This document shows, one piece after another, positions 1 to 8,205 of a stretch of 64,000 bases of DNA. Within the stretch, counting starts at the first letter, position 1. Each line of letters opens with the position of its first letter. Made by a program: the position numbers and the translations under genes. Below the pieces are notes generated by a model that saw nothing but the letters and a program-made list of their open reading frames with translations, did not search any database and was not told where the DNA came from. Source of the DNA: Hyphomonadaceae bacterium (GTDB lineage Bacteria > Pseudomonadota > Alphaproteobacteria > Caulobacterales > Hyphomonadaceae); contig JADKDU010000004.1 of assembly GCA_016714495.1 (NCBI GenBank), forward strand, positions 186,001 through 250,000, given 5' to 3'.

Positions 1-1169
1 CATGGTGACGACGCCATACTTGGCCTTGCGCCGCTTGCCTTCGAGCAGCAGGTGGCCGGTGCAGCGTGCGCCGGTGACGCCATAGGGGTGGCCGATCGAG
101 ATCGAGCCGCCATTGACGTTGTATTTCTCCGGATCGATGCCGAGCTTGTCGCGGCTGTATAGGCATTGCGATGCGAACGCCTCGTTGAGCTCCCATAGGT
201 CGATGTCCTGGACCTTCAGGCCATGACGCTCAAGCAGGCGCGGAACAGCGAACACGGGACCGATGCCCATTTCATCCGGCTCGCAGCCATGCACGGCGAA
301 GCCACGGAAAGCGCCGAGCGGTTCGAGGCCGCGCTTCTTGGCTTCTTTCGCTTCCATCAGCACGAGCGCCGCGCCGCCGTCGGAAAATTGCGAGGCGTTG
401 CCAGCGGTGATGTATTTGCCTTCGGCGATCTTCTGGCCGCCCTTGAAAACCGGCTGCAGCTTTTGCAGATCAGCCAGCGTCGTCTGCGGCCTGTTGCAAT
501 CATCGCGGCTGACGGTGACGTCTTCCATCGTGACGACGCCGGTCTCCTTGTTGGTGACGGCCATCTTGGTCTTCATCGGCACGATCTCGTGCTCGTACTT
601 GTTAGCGGCCTGCGCAGCGGCGGTGCGCTGCTGAGATTGAAGTGCGTATTCATCCTGGGCTTCACGCGAAACGCCGTAGCGCTCTGCGACGATCTCTGCG
701 GTCTCGATCATCGTCATGTAGATGGCCGGAATTTTTGCGAGCAATTTCTCGTCGAGCGCGGGGCTCCGGCCGCTGGCCGGCAGCGGACGAGGGGGGCGAA
801 CTGCACCAGCGAGATTGATTCAACACCGCCGCCGATCATGATGTCCGCGCCGTCGCGGATCTGATGGGCGGCGAGCGCGATGGCGTTCAGGCCCGATGAG
901 CAGAAGCGGTTGACCGTAGCGCCCGCGACAGACACGGGCATGTCGGCCCAAAGTGCAGCCTGACGGGCGATGTTGCCGCCCGTGGCGCCTTCAGGATTGG
1001 CGCAGCCGATGTAGACGTCCTCAATTTCCTTTGGGTCAAGCTTGGCGCGTTCGACCGCATGCTTGATGGCATGTCCGGCAAGGGCGGCCCCGTGGGTCAT
1101 GTTGAATCCGCCTCGCACCGATTTCGCGAGCCCTGTCCGAGCGGTTGAAACGACCACTGCCTCACGCAT
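1..1169 (-). pseudogene. acetyl-CoA C-acyltransferase (thiolase), frameshifted, 3' end outside window
   Basis: Thiolase joining or cleaving acyl-CoA and acetyl-CoA in beta-oxidation or related pathways. The N-terminal 130 or so residues read normally and contain the nucleophilic cysteine motif NRFCSSG and the GGGVES loop. After a run of six G (791-796 on the + strand) the frame is lost. In the next frame the protein resumes as PALDEKLLAKIPAIYMTMIETA and later shows the second catalytic motifs NEAFA and GHPYGVTG, running off at position 1. One extra base in that run would restore a single frame, so this is either a recent mutation or an assembly indel. The full gene would be about 390 codons. 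It has no co-directional neighbour on the window side. Confidence 0.85.
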
Positions 1170-1238
1170 TCCAGTTCTCCGTGCCCATTCTCACGCCATT
1201 GCTGGCGCTACCTTAAGCGACAGATTTTGCCGGAATGC

Positions 1239-1273
1239 AACAGAACGCCCGGCGGGTGGGAGCCTGCCGGGCG
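1239..1273 (-). terminator. intrinsic terminator after the exported protein gene
   Basis: Perfect 8-bp inverted repeat CGCCCGGC (1246-1253) / GCCGGGCG (1266-1273) with a 12-base loop. Read on the minus strand it is followed by TTCTGTT. It lies about 30 bases past the stop of the gene ending at 1304, as expected for a Rho-independent terminator. Confidence 0.55.
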
Positions 1274-1303
1274 ATATCGATCGGAAGGTGAAGTTTACCT
1301 CGA

Positions 1304-1750
1304 TCAGCCGTCCGATTTCGGAGTGGTCTTAGTCGTCGTGATCACCGTGGTGGGCTGGCTGACGGGCGTTGCGAGCATGGCTTCATGCTGCGCTTTCACA
1401 ATGTCGGCTGTCGTGTAGTTCTTCTTGCCGTCAACAACGGCTTGAACTTCCGGCGCGATCGGGTGCTCCACGTCGAGTGCCGGACGGCCGGAGACCGGAG
1501 TGATAACTTCAGTGGTCGTCTCGACCCTCGCAGAGGGCGTGTTGGTGGCAGCCGTATCGATCGTGACGCTCGTCTGCGGCCGGGGCGCTTCAGCCGGCGC
1601 AACTCCCGTAGTTGTCGTGACGGTAGAAGGAGCGGCGCCCTGCACCGTCACATTGCTCTGGATGGTGTCCGGCGTGGTCGGCGGTTGCGCATAGGCAGGG
1701 GCTACAGCGAAAGCGACAGCGAGCGCAGATGAAGCGAAAAGGCGTTTCAT
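1304..1750 (-). CDS. exported Thr/Val-rich protein of unknown function
   Basis: A 148-residue protein with a clear signal peptide (MKRLFASSALAVAFAVAPAYA, predicted cleavage after AYA). The mature part is low in complexity, rich in Thr, Val, Pro and Ala, and has repeated acidic/Thr segments (TTTTG, ETTTEV, TTVITTTKTTP). No enzyme motif is visible. It is probably periplasmic or surface associated. It is monocistronic, with a terminator-like hairpin just downstream. I do not recognise a family. Confidence 0.6.
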   Translation of the reverse strand: MKRLFASSALAVAFAVAPAYAQPPTTPDTIQSNVTVQGAAPSTVTTTTGVAPAEAPRPQTSVTIDTAATNTPSARVETTTEVITPVSGRPALDVEHPIAPEVQAVVDGKKNYTTADIVKAQHEAMLATPVSQPTTVITTTKTTPKSDG

Positions 1751-1791
1751 GGAATGATCCTGCTAGAAGTTGTGGCCTATAGGCCTGGCGC

Positions 1792-2811
1792 CTAGGGAAG
1801 ACGCGAATGCGGCATTCGTTCCAAATCTTGTGGTATTGTAACGTCCTCAGCCTGCGGCGTAGGGCCGGAGGCCTGTTCCGGATTCTCGATATGATCCGCC
1901 ACAAAAGCACCGCGCTGGCCCGGCTTCGCCGGCCCATCCACCGTAGTGTCCTGCGTCGTGAACAGTTCGAGTTGCGAGTTGAGTTCGGCTCCCATGCAGA
2001 TTGCGTAGGCGGATAACCAGAACCACATCAGCAGCGCGGCAACCGCGCCTAGCGATCCAAAGGTCGCATTGTAGGCGTTGAAGTTCTCGAGATAGGCGGA
2101 GAACGCAATCGACGCGACCAGCCAGACAGCCCCCGCGGCGAGTGCGCCCGGGACGATCCAGCGCCACCGTGCGCTCGTGCGCGAGGGCGCGATGCGATAG
2201 ATCAGGGCGCAAGCAACCGCGAATAGTGCGATCATCATCAACCATCGCGCAGCGCCCGCAACTGCTTCGAGAAAGGCGCCGAGATAGAGCGCCTTCAGGA
2301 TCGGCGGCACGGCTGCAATGGCGGCCAGCGAGATCGCAGCGAAGACAATGCCTCCAAATGTGAAAAGGAGGGTTAGGCCAGTCAGGCGAAGGAAGCCGCG
2401 CTTTTCCTTTTCGTGATACGCCATGTTCATCGCTTGCATCAGCGCCGAAACCGCGCCCGAAGCGCCCCACAGAGCGAGCAGCGCAGAGACGACGACGCCC
2501 AGCGTCAGGCCCCCATCGTCTTGCGTCGCGATCACCACCATCTGGTCCGCGATCAGGCCAAATGCATCGGGCGCAAAATCGCGAATGCTCTGCAGCTGCG
2601 GACCCAGCGTCGTCATGTCCGTGAACAAGCCCCAGATCATCAACCCGGCAGCGATGGCGGGAAAGATCGAGAGGAAAGCATAGAAGGCGATGCCGGCAGA
2701 CAGCAGGCCGACATTGTCCGCACCAATGCGTCCAGCAACACGAACAATAATCGCGCGCCAATCCTTCAAGCGGATGGCTGTGGGGGATGCCACGTCGTAT
2801 CGGCTCTTCAT
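1792..2811 (-). CDS. YihY/BrkB family inner-membrane protein
   Basis: About 339 residues with six hydrophobic segments and the typical YihY/virulence-factor-BrkB pattern: an N-terminal amphipathic region, GLLSAGIAFYAFLSIFPA near residue 50, and GAVAALLMWFWLSAYAICMGAELN near the end. The C-terminal tail is hydrophilic. The family was once called ribonuclease BN, but members are membrane proteins of unsettled function, possibly transporters. I chose the ATG at 2811 (MKSRYD) over an upstream start at 2856 because the intervening residues look like leader sequence and lie close to the divergent gene at 2890. Confidence 0.85.
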   Translation of the reverse strand: MKSRYDVASPTAIRLKDWRAIIVRVAGRIGADNVGLLSAGIAFYAFLSIFPAIAAGLMIWGLFTDMTTLGPQLQSIRDFAPDAFGLIADQMVVIATQDDGGLTLGVVVSALLALWGASGAVSALMQAMNMAYHEKEKRGFLRLTGLTLLFTFGGIVFAAISLAAIAAVPPILKALYLGAFLEAVAGAARWLMMIALFAVACALIYRIAPSRTSARWRWIVPGALAAGAVWLVASIAFSAYLENFNAYNATFGSLGAVAALLMWFWLSAYAICMGAELNSQLELFTTQDTTVDGPAKPGQRGAFVADHIENPEQASGPTPQAEDVTIPQDLERMPHSRLP

Positions 2812-2889
2812 AGAGCCGCAACGCCGGCCAGGGAGGTCGAGTTCCGTTCGCCGCATTGCGGCATAGGCGGCGCAGCGTAGGGTAGGCGC

Positions 2890-3678
2890 ATGAGTCGTGA
2901 CCTGGACGCCCTGAAGCTCAGACCCGTTGCATCCTCGGCCGAGGTGCTGGCGCGCAAGAGCGGCTATCGCGAGACCGTGTCTATCGACTTCTCAGGCGCG
3001 CTCGCGAACGAGCCCTGCATTGAGGTGCGCAACATCGGCATCGCAGGCGACAATCACTACAACACGCCACGCAACCCTCCTTACTATGTCAGTGTGCCCG
3101 GCTCGGTCGCGGAACTTTACCTGCGCAAGTCGGTCGCGACGAAACTGGTCGAGGTGAATACGCGGCTGAAATCAACCGGGCTTGAACTCTATCTCTTCGA
3201 CGCCTGGCGGCCGCAGGCGATCCAGCGCTATTTCCACGATGTCTGGTTTCCCGAATGGCTCGTGCAGCGCCAGCCTCACCTGGCCGGACAGTCGCTCGTC
3301 GAGGAGGTCGAGAAATACTGGGCGGCGCCAACGGCGGGCGCAAACTCGCCATCGCCGCATTCAACAGGCGCCGCCCTCGATCTCACGCTGATGATCAGCG
3401 ACACGCGCCAGCCTCTGTTCATGGGCGGCATCTTCGACGATCTGACCGAAGAGGCATGGACCGACGGGTTCGAGTGCAAGGACGTAGTGTCCATGTCCGA
3501 CGAGGAAGCCCGGGCCAACCGGCGCCTGCTCTATTGGACCATGACGGAAGCCGGCTTCGCCAATAACCCGACTGAATGGTGGCATTATTCCTGGGGCGAC
3601 CAGCTGTGGGCGAGGCTCGGCGGGCACGCGGCGGCGCACTATGGCGCCTGCAATCCCACCGATAGACCAGACGTCTAA
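2890..3678 (+). CDS. D-alanyl-D-alanine dipeptidase, VanX/DdpX-like (M15D)
   Basis: A 262-residue zinc dipeptidase that would hydrolyse D-Ala-D-Ala, releasing D-alanine from peptidoglycan precursors or turnover products. The M15D motifs are all visible: DAWRP (Arg107), SPHSTGAALD with zinc ligands His157 and Asp164, and EWWH with catalytic Glu229 and zinc ligand His232. No signal peptide is seen, so it is probably cytoplasmic. With no vanH/vanA neighbours, a resistance role is unlikely and cell-wall recycling more plausible. It is divergent from the YihY gene. Confidence 0.9.
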   Translation: MSRDLDALKLRPVASSAEVLARKSGYRETVSIDFSGALANEPCIEVRNIGIAGDNHYNTPRNPPYYVSVPGSVAELYLRKSVATKLVEVNTRLKSTGLELYLFDAWRPQAIQRYFHDVWFPEWLVQRQPHLAGQSLVEEVEKYWAAPTAGANSPSPHSTGAALDLTLMISDTRQPLFMGGIFDDLTEEAWTDGFECKDVVSMSDEEARANRRLLYWTMTEAGFANNPTEWWHYSWGDQLWARLGGHAAAHYGACNPTDRPDV

Positions 3679-3750
3679 GGCCAGCAGGAGCTTAAGACCC
3701 CGGCAACCTTAACGGGCCAGAGTGCTTCCACAGTTGATTGCGGGGCCAGA

Positions 3751-4173
3751 ATGCTCAACGCCTTCGTTAAACACATCTCAAAATCCATCGGCATGCCGAT
3801 CGAGAAGGCCGAGGCAGCGATAGGGATCGTGTTGAACGCCGCTTACCGGCAGGGCGCGCCGATTGCTGATGAGATTTTCGAGCGTGTTCCCGGCGCACGC
3901 GTGCTGGCCGCAAACATGGGTGCGCAGGTTGGCGCTGCGACCGGCGTGATCGCACGCTTGATCGAACGCACGCCGGGCGGCCGTATGGCCGTCGCGGAAC
4001 AAGTCATTCGCGACCTGCACAAGGCAGGGCTCGGCAACAAGGAAATCGGTCGCCTGTTCCCGGCGATCGGGAAGTACGCAGAATCCACGTTCGGCGTGAC
4101 CGGTGTCGGCCATCTCGGCGACATGTTCGGCGCCGTCAACGCGCCCGCCAGTGCAGTTAGTAGCGTAGCCTGA
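3751..4173 (+). CDS. conserved hypothetical protein, DUF2780/DUF2267-like
   Basis: A 140-residue helical protein with alternating amphipathic and Ala/Gly-rich segments (AEAAIGIVLNAAYRQG, VLAANMGAQVGAATGVIARL). The composition recalls small helical families such as DUF2780 or DUF2267, but I cannot assign one firmly. No signal peptide, membrane anchor or catalytic motif is evident. It is followed by a good terminator hairpin (4198-4228), so it appears to be a single-gene transcript or the last gene after the dipeptidase. Confidence 0.6.
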   Translation: MLNAFVKHISKSIGMPIEKAEAAIGIVLNAAYRQGAPIADEIFERVPGARVLAANMGAQVGAATGVIARLIERTPGGRMAVAEQVIRDLHKAGLGNKEIGRLFPAIGKYAESTFGVTGVGHLGDMFGAVNAPASAVSSVA

Positions 4174-4197
4174 GCATCAGTAGAGTTACAGGCATGG

Positions 4198-4228
4198 CGG
4201 GCGGCCTTCGGGTCGCCCGTTTTGTTTT
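4198..4228 (+). terminator. intrinsic terminator
   Basis: A 9-bp stem CGGGCGGCC / GGTCGCCCG with a stable TTCG tetraloop, followed by TTTTGTTTT. It lies 25 bases after the stop codon of the preceding plus-strand gene. This is a textbook Rho-independent terminator. Confidence 0.85.
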
Positions 4229-4414
4229 GGAAACTTTGCGGCGCCGCTGAAATTCCACGCTACCAGGTTGGCGCGGATTTTTTTTCAGAAAAATTCCATC
4301 TCGCCTCGGAACCGCGCTCGCACCATGGCCGTATATAGTCCGATCTTCCCGGCGAGGCGGTCTTTTCCGTCCCCCCCGACCCCCGAGACTGCGCGTCGGG
4401 AAGACGCCTGATTT

Positions 4415-4445
4415 GCCGCCCGCGCGACACTGTCGCGCGGGCGGC
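4415..4445. repeat. perfect 14-bp GC-rich inverted repeat with 3-base loop
   Basis: GCCGCCCGCGCGAC and its exact complement are separated by only ACT. It lies 13 bases past the 3' end of the minus-strand gene at 4458. The flanks lack a strong T tract on either strand, so it may be a weak bidirectional terminator, an mRNA 3' stabiliser or a protein-binding palindrome. Confidence 0.7.
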
Positions 4446-4457
4446 TGTCGTTTCATC

Positions 4458-5423
4458 TCAGTGTGCTGAGGAGGCGACTGTCTTTGGAAGCGGCAGCTGC
4501 AGATCATCGATAGGTGTTTTCGCCGTTGCCGGAGTGCGCGAAACGATCTCGCCGCGCACCTTGTCATTCGGAGCGGCCAGAGACGCCGACACGTAGTGGG
4601 CTTGCGCCTTTTCCAGGTCCCCCGTTTTTTCCGCCAGAACGGCGCGGCCAAGCGCAACGCGCCAGTCCTGCGGCGTGATGGCTGCGAGCTGGTCGATACG
4701 GCTTTTGGCTTCGTCGAGCTTGTCAGCGTCAAGAAGGCAAAGCGCATAATCGCCCATCGCCGCAAGCGCCCATGCATCGTTCGCGAGTTCAGCAGAGGCC
4801 GCGCCGCAACGTGCCCCATCAATGCCGGCGATGGCTGTTACCGTTGTGGCAGACCGCGGCTTTGGCGGCGCTGGATGCGATTGCAGATCGTTTGCCAGCT
4901 CAGCCTGTTTCACCACAATGAGCGCTGGCGCAGGAATGACGGGCGCTAACGCGATTGCTGCCGGTGCGGACTTCACCGGCGTCGCCACGCTCATCAGCGA
5001 GGCGCCGGTGCGAAGGCTCGGCTCCGCCAGCTTCGCTTCAATCAAGACTGCATTGCGATAGATGACAGTCGTTGCATTGCTGAAAGCCGCTCCGGAAAGC
5101 GTCAGCTTGCCGGAACCCGCTTCCACTTTCCGCACCAGCGAACCGCCCGGCGGCGTGAGCGTCAGCGGCGTCAGGCTCACGCCATCGATTTCCACTGTGA
5201 GCGCTTCGTCAGACGTCTTGGCAGTGGCGGCTGCTGGTTGCTGTGACAGCTTTATGAGGATGGAGACTGTCTCGCCGTCGCGAGCAACCTGGATGTCGTC
5301 GACCCGTGCAGAAATCGCGGTCTGGCCGGCGGCGGCCTGCGCGTGCGCCGCCTGCGCGGCCATTATCGCCGCGCCAAGACAAGCGCCAGATACCCACGCG
5401 AGAGGAAATCGCATCCGCATCAT
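4458..5423 (-). CDS. exported TPR-like protein of unknown function
   Basis: A 321-residue protein with a signal peptide (residues 1-28, ending AAHAQA). Residues 35-130 form a beta-rich segment (VDDIQVARDGETVSILIKLS and following) reminiscent of AMIN-type periplasmic domains. A Pro/Ala linker follows, then a helical C-terminal half with TPR-like spacing (AKSRIDQLAAITPQDWRVAL, AQAHYVSASLAAPNDKV). This suggests a periplasmic scaffold or envelope-assembly protein. The family name is uncertain. It is divergent from the gene at 5505. Confidence 0.6.
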   Translation of the reverse strand: MMRMRFPLAWVSGACLGAAIMAAQAAHAQAAAGQTAISARVDDIQVARDGETVSILIKLSQQPAAATAKTSDEALTVEIDGVSLTPLTLTPPGGSLVRKVEAGSGKLTLSGAAFSNATTVIYRNAVLIEAKLAEPSLRTGASLMSVATPVKSAPAAIALAPVIPAPALIVVKQAELANDLQSHPAPPKPRSATTVTAIAGIDGARCGAASAELANDAWALAAMGDYALCLLDADKLDEAKSRIDQLAAITPQDWRVALGRAVLAEKTGDLEKAQAHYVSASLAAPNDKVRGEIVSRTPATAKTPIDDLQLPLPKTVASSAH

Positions 5424-5504
5424 GTTTCCAGCCCGTACGCCCGAGGCGTTAATGACCGGTTAGCATTGCTTAACATGCGCGCCGATCCGGGTTAGAGTGG
5501 GGGT

Positions 5505-5810
5505 ATGAGCGATGAGCCTTTGGCCAGCGTGAAGCATATTCCGGCGGCTGACCTCGGCGGCCCTGGTTCGCCGCAGGCCGAAGAGTGTTCGGCCGCCGCA
5601 ATCGCGATGCTGGGCGAGGCGGCCGGCGACGAATTCCGCATGACCTCCCTCTCGCTCGACGTGGCTTCTCACGCAATCGGTGTCGGCGTCGTCGAAGTCG
5701 CAACCAGGATCGACAAGCGCGCCAAGGCGATCGTGTTCGCATCAGTCGAAGCCCGCATCGGCTCCGCGTTGGTGTTCTCGGCCCAGGGCCTCTTCAGCCG
5801 CGTGCAATAA
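5505..5810 (+). CDS. small hotdog-fold thioesterase-like protein
   Basis: A 101-residue protein. The C-terminal half (EVATRIDKRAKAIVFASVEA, then LVFSAQGLFSRV) matches the last three strands of a hotdog fold as in PaaI-type acyl-CoA thioesterases. The N-terminal half is shorter than usual and lacks a clear HGG-type active-site motif, so activity is uncertain. It could be a short hotdog subgroup member or a reduced copy. About 690 bases without an intact gene follow. Confidence 0.55.
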   Translation: MSDEPLASVKHIPAADLGGPGSPQAEECSAAAIAMLGEAAGDEFRMTSLSLDVASHAIGVGVVEVATRIDKRAKAIVFASVEARIGSALVFSAQGLFSRVQ

Positions 5811-6463
5811 AAGCCGGCGGACCTTCGATCGGTGAACGTCGGAGTGCGAGGCATGGAAGACATGCGCTACGTCAGCACCGCAATTCCGCAGAATCCAATC
5901 GCGGCTCCAAACCATCTTTCCCAACACGCTCAACGCCCAAGCGCGAAAGCAGGGGGGGATTGAGCCCCGCTCATCTCCACCTGCACATCCGATGCGAAAG
6001 CGCGTCATCGCCTCCGCATTATGGCCAGTCGCGATGTTCAACGGCGCGAGGCGCGATGCGATCGGGCGGTTGGGTCCTCCCGAAGACTGTCCTCCATGCA
6101 GCCAATGCGAGGAAAGGCGCCAGGTCCCTTATCGCCGAGACGGGCAAGCATGGCGCAGAGGGTCGGGCGATGAACAGCCCGACCTTTCCGCCGACGTCCT
6201 TGGCGATCCAAGAGGTGAAAGATCTTCGTGATCCAGCTGGCGAGAAGCGATTGTGGGGGGGCGACGCGCAGCGTCGAGGGATGAATCGCGTTTCTCTTTG
6301 ACGAGCGCTAGGGCCGCCTTGAAGCGGCAGCCCACCAGCGGGGCGCCCCCGCGTCCCCGGCCTTCCATCTGAGTCGGAGCTGAAGCATCCTAGGCAGTGT
6401 CGCCGGTCTGAGCGGTGCACCGCATCCCTCGTTTGACGGATGGGGCCTTTCCGGCTCCTATCC
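5811..6463. other. gene-free interval with a possible decayed transporter remnant
   Basis: No reading frame here has protein-like composition. On the minus strand near 5890-5965, a segment reads AGLNPPLLSRLGVERVGK in one frame and then RWFGAAIGFCGIAVLT in the next, ending at a stop. This resembles the end of the first half of an EamA/DMT drug-metabolite transporter. No membrane segments can be traced further upstream. The rest holds nothing I can name. Confidence 0.3.
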
Positions 6464-6464
6464 G

Positions 6465-6493
6465 CCGGCAGGAGAGGGGAACCTGCCGGGAGG
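6465..6493 (+). promoter_or_regulatory. leader hairpin next to the ribosome binding site of the DUF4197 gene
   Basis: CCGGCAGG (6465-6472) and CCTGCCGG (6482-6489) form a perfect 8-bp stem with a purine-rich loop. The right arm runs into the Shine-Dalgarno GGGAGG (6488-6493), 10 bases before the ATG at 6504. Such a stem could limit ribosome access. This is seen only as sequence complementarity. Confidence 0.4.
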
Positions 6494-6503
6494 CAGATGT
6501 TTC

Positions 6504-7241
6504 ATGCGAGTTTGGCTGAAAAGGGCGTCTGTCGCGTTTGCCGTGGGGTTCGTTGCAACGACCACTGCGTTCGCGCAGGATTTCGGCAAGATCGCGTCCG
6601 ATATCCTTCACAAGTCGCTGCCGGGCGACAAGGGGAACCTGTCTAAGGGCGATGTCACGCTCGGCCTCAAGGAGGCTCTAAATGTCGCAAGCGGCCTCGC
6701 ATCCAAGCGGTTGGGCGTCAAGGACGGCTTCATGGGCGATCCCGCCGTGCGCATTCCGCTGCCGGGCGCGCTCGGCAGTGCGCAGAAGAAGCTGCAGCCC
6801 TTCGGCATGGCTGGGCCGTTGGACGACCTGCAGCTGAAAGTGAACCGCGCTGCGGAGTCAGCCGTGCCCACCGCCAGCAAGCTGGTTGTCGACGCCGTGA
6901 AGACCATGACGTTCGACGACGCCATGGGCATTCTGCGCGGCGGCGATACTGCGGCGACCGATTTCCTCCGCAAACGGACCGAGACCAACCTGCGACAATC
7001 CTTCCGCCCTTATTTCGACAAGGCGCTGGCGACCTCTGGCGCGCTTGCCGCCGTTGACAGCGCGATGGCCAAATATGGAGCAGGATTGGTGAAAACAGAC
7101 GCCAAGACATGGCTGGCCGATGCCGCCACGACTAGCGCTCTCAACGGATTGTTCTATTACGTCGCCCGTGAGGAGCAGTCGATTCGACGCGATCCCGTCA
7201 AGCGGACCAGCGACCTCCTGCGTAAAGTGTTCGGAGGCTAG
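6504..7241 (+). CDS. DUF4197 family exported protein
   Basis: A 245-residue protein with a signal peptide (cleavage after FAQ near residue 25) and the DUF4197 pattern: LSKGDVTLGLKEALNVAS, a VRIPLPGAL strand, TFDDAMGILRGGDTAATDFL, and the C-terminal ALNGLFYYVAREEQSIRRDP. Members are exported proteins of unknown role, often annotated only by the DUF. A GGGAGG ribosome site supports the ATG at 6504 over one at 6497 in another frame. The gene after it starts 10 bases downstream, so they may be cotranscribed. Confidence 0.85.
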   Translation: MRVWLKRASVAFAVGFVATTTAFAQDFGKIASDILHKSLPGDKGNLSKGDVTLGLKEALNVASGLASKRLGVKDGFMGDPAVRIPLPGALGSAQKKLQPFGMAGPLDDLQLKVNRAAESAVPTASKLVVDAVKTMTFDDAMGILRGGDTAATDFLRKRTETNLRQSFRPYFDKALATSGALAAVDSAMAKYGAGLVKTDAKTWLADAATTSALNGLFYYVAREEQSIRRDPVKRTSDLLRKVFGG

Positions 7242-7250
7242 TCGCGCGCG

Positions 7251-8205
7251 ATGCGCAGGTTTCGGATCGACCTCAAGGACGGTGAGACGTCCGGCATTGC
7301 ATTCGGCGACCCTGTAAGGCCGATCGATGTGCTGTGGCTGCGCCACCGGCTTCAATGCGATTACCTATGAATCGATCCTCGAGCCGCTCGGCACGCAGAT
7401 GCATGCTGCGGCGGTCGATCTGCGTGGTCATGGCCGCTCGAAACTGCCGGCCAATCCGCGACGGATGAAGTCGTGGAACAAGTTCCGCGATGACGTGATC
7501 CAGATCCTCGAGAAAACTGCTCCAGATGGCGCGGTGCTCGGCGGACACTCCATGGGCGCGACCGTGGCGCTGCTCGTCGCAGGCAAGCGCCCCGAACTGG
7601 TGCGCGGCCTGGTCCTTGCGGACCCGGTGCTGCTGCGCCGAAGCGCCTCCCGCGCTTACAACATCCCGATCCTCAACATGTTCATCCAGAAGAATGCCTT
7701 TTCACGAGGCGCGCTAAAACGGCGACGCGAATTCGCTTCACCTGGCGAGGCGGCTGAGGGACTGCGCGGTCGCGGCGCTTTCAAGACATGGCGGACGCCA
7801 TTCCTGGACGACTATGTCGTCGACGGCGTGCTGCGTCAGGACGATGGGCGTTATGCCCTGTCGTGCACGCCCGAATGGGAATCCGCAGTCTACGACGCGC
7901 ATCGCTATCGGCCTTGGGCGGCGTTGCGGCGTCTTCGGAAGAAACGTATTCCGATCATTCTGCTTCAGGCCGAGAAGGAATCCTCGGCCCCGTCCGACGC
8001 CGACCAGCGCATCCACTCCATCCGGCCCGATGCCGCGATTACCAAGGTGCCCGGCACGACGCACTTCATTCCGATGGAGCGCCCGTATGTGGTGCGCGAC
8101 GCACTGAAGATGCTCTACGAAGCAATGATCGAAGGTCACACGCTGGTCGACTATGTCGGCGCCGTCCGCCGCACGATTGACGACAGTGTCGGGATCATGG
8201 ATTAG
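7251..8205 (+). CDS. alpha/beta-fold hydrolase, apparent N-terminal frameshift
   Basis: A serine hydrolase of the alpha/beta fold: nucleophile elbow GGHSMGA, catalytic His in GTTHFIPMERP, and the family segment AAVDLRGHGRSKLP. An ATG at 7251 opens a frame reading MRRFRIDLKDGETSG to VDVLWL-type strand sequence, which stops after 7366. The rest continues from about 7342 in another frame as ATGFNAITYESILEPLG. Homologues normally have LHxxGFN here (oxyanion hole), so about two bases appear lost near 7341. A start at 7327 would give an uninterrupted 292-residue product, but without the first strands and the oxyanion His. Its tail overlaps lpxL by 4 bases. Confidence 0.75.

Noticed and set aside
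223..864. Long plus-strand open frame opposite the thiolase
   Set aside because: Arg/His/Ala-rich composition typical of an antisense shadow in GC-rich DNA; the minus strand encodes clear thiolase motifs here.
2890..3678. VanX-like dipeptidase considered as part of a vancomycin-resistance cluster
   Set aside because: No vanH, vanA ligase or VanRS genes are adjacent; Gram-negative VanX homologues commonly act in peptidoglycan turnover.
5585..6301. A 238-codon plus-strand frame crossing the hotdog gene and the empty interval
   Set aside because: Composition is Arg/Ser/Pro-rich with no domain pattern, and it overlaps the better-supported hotdog gene in another frame.
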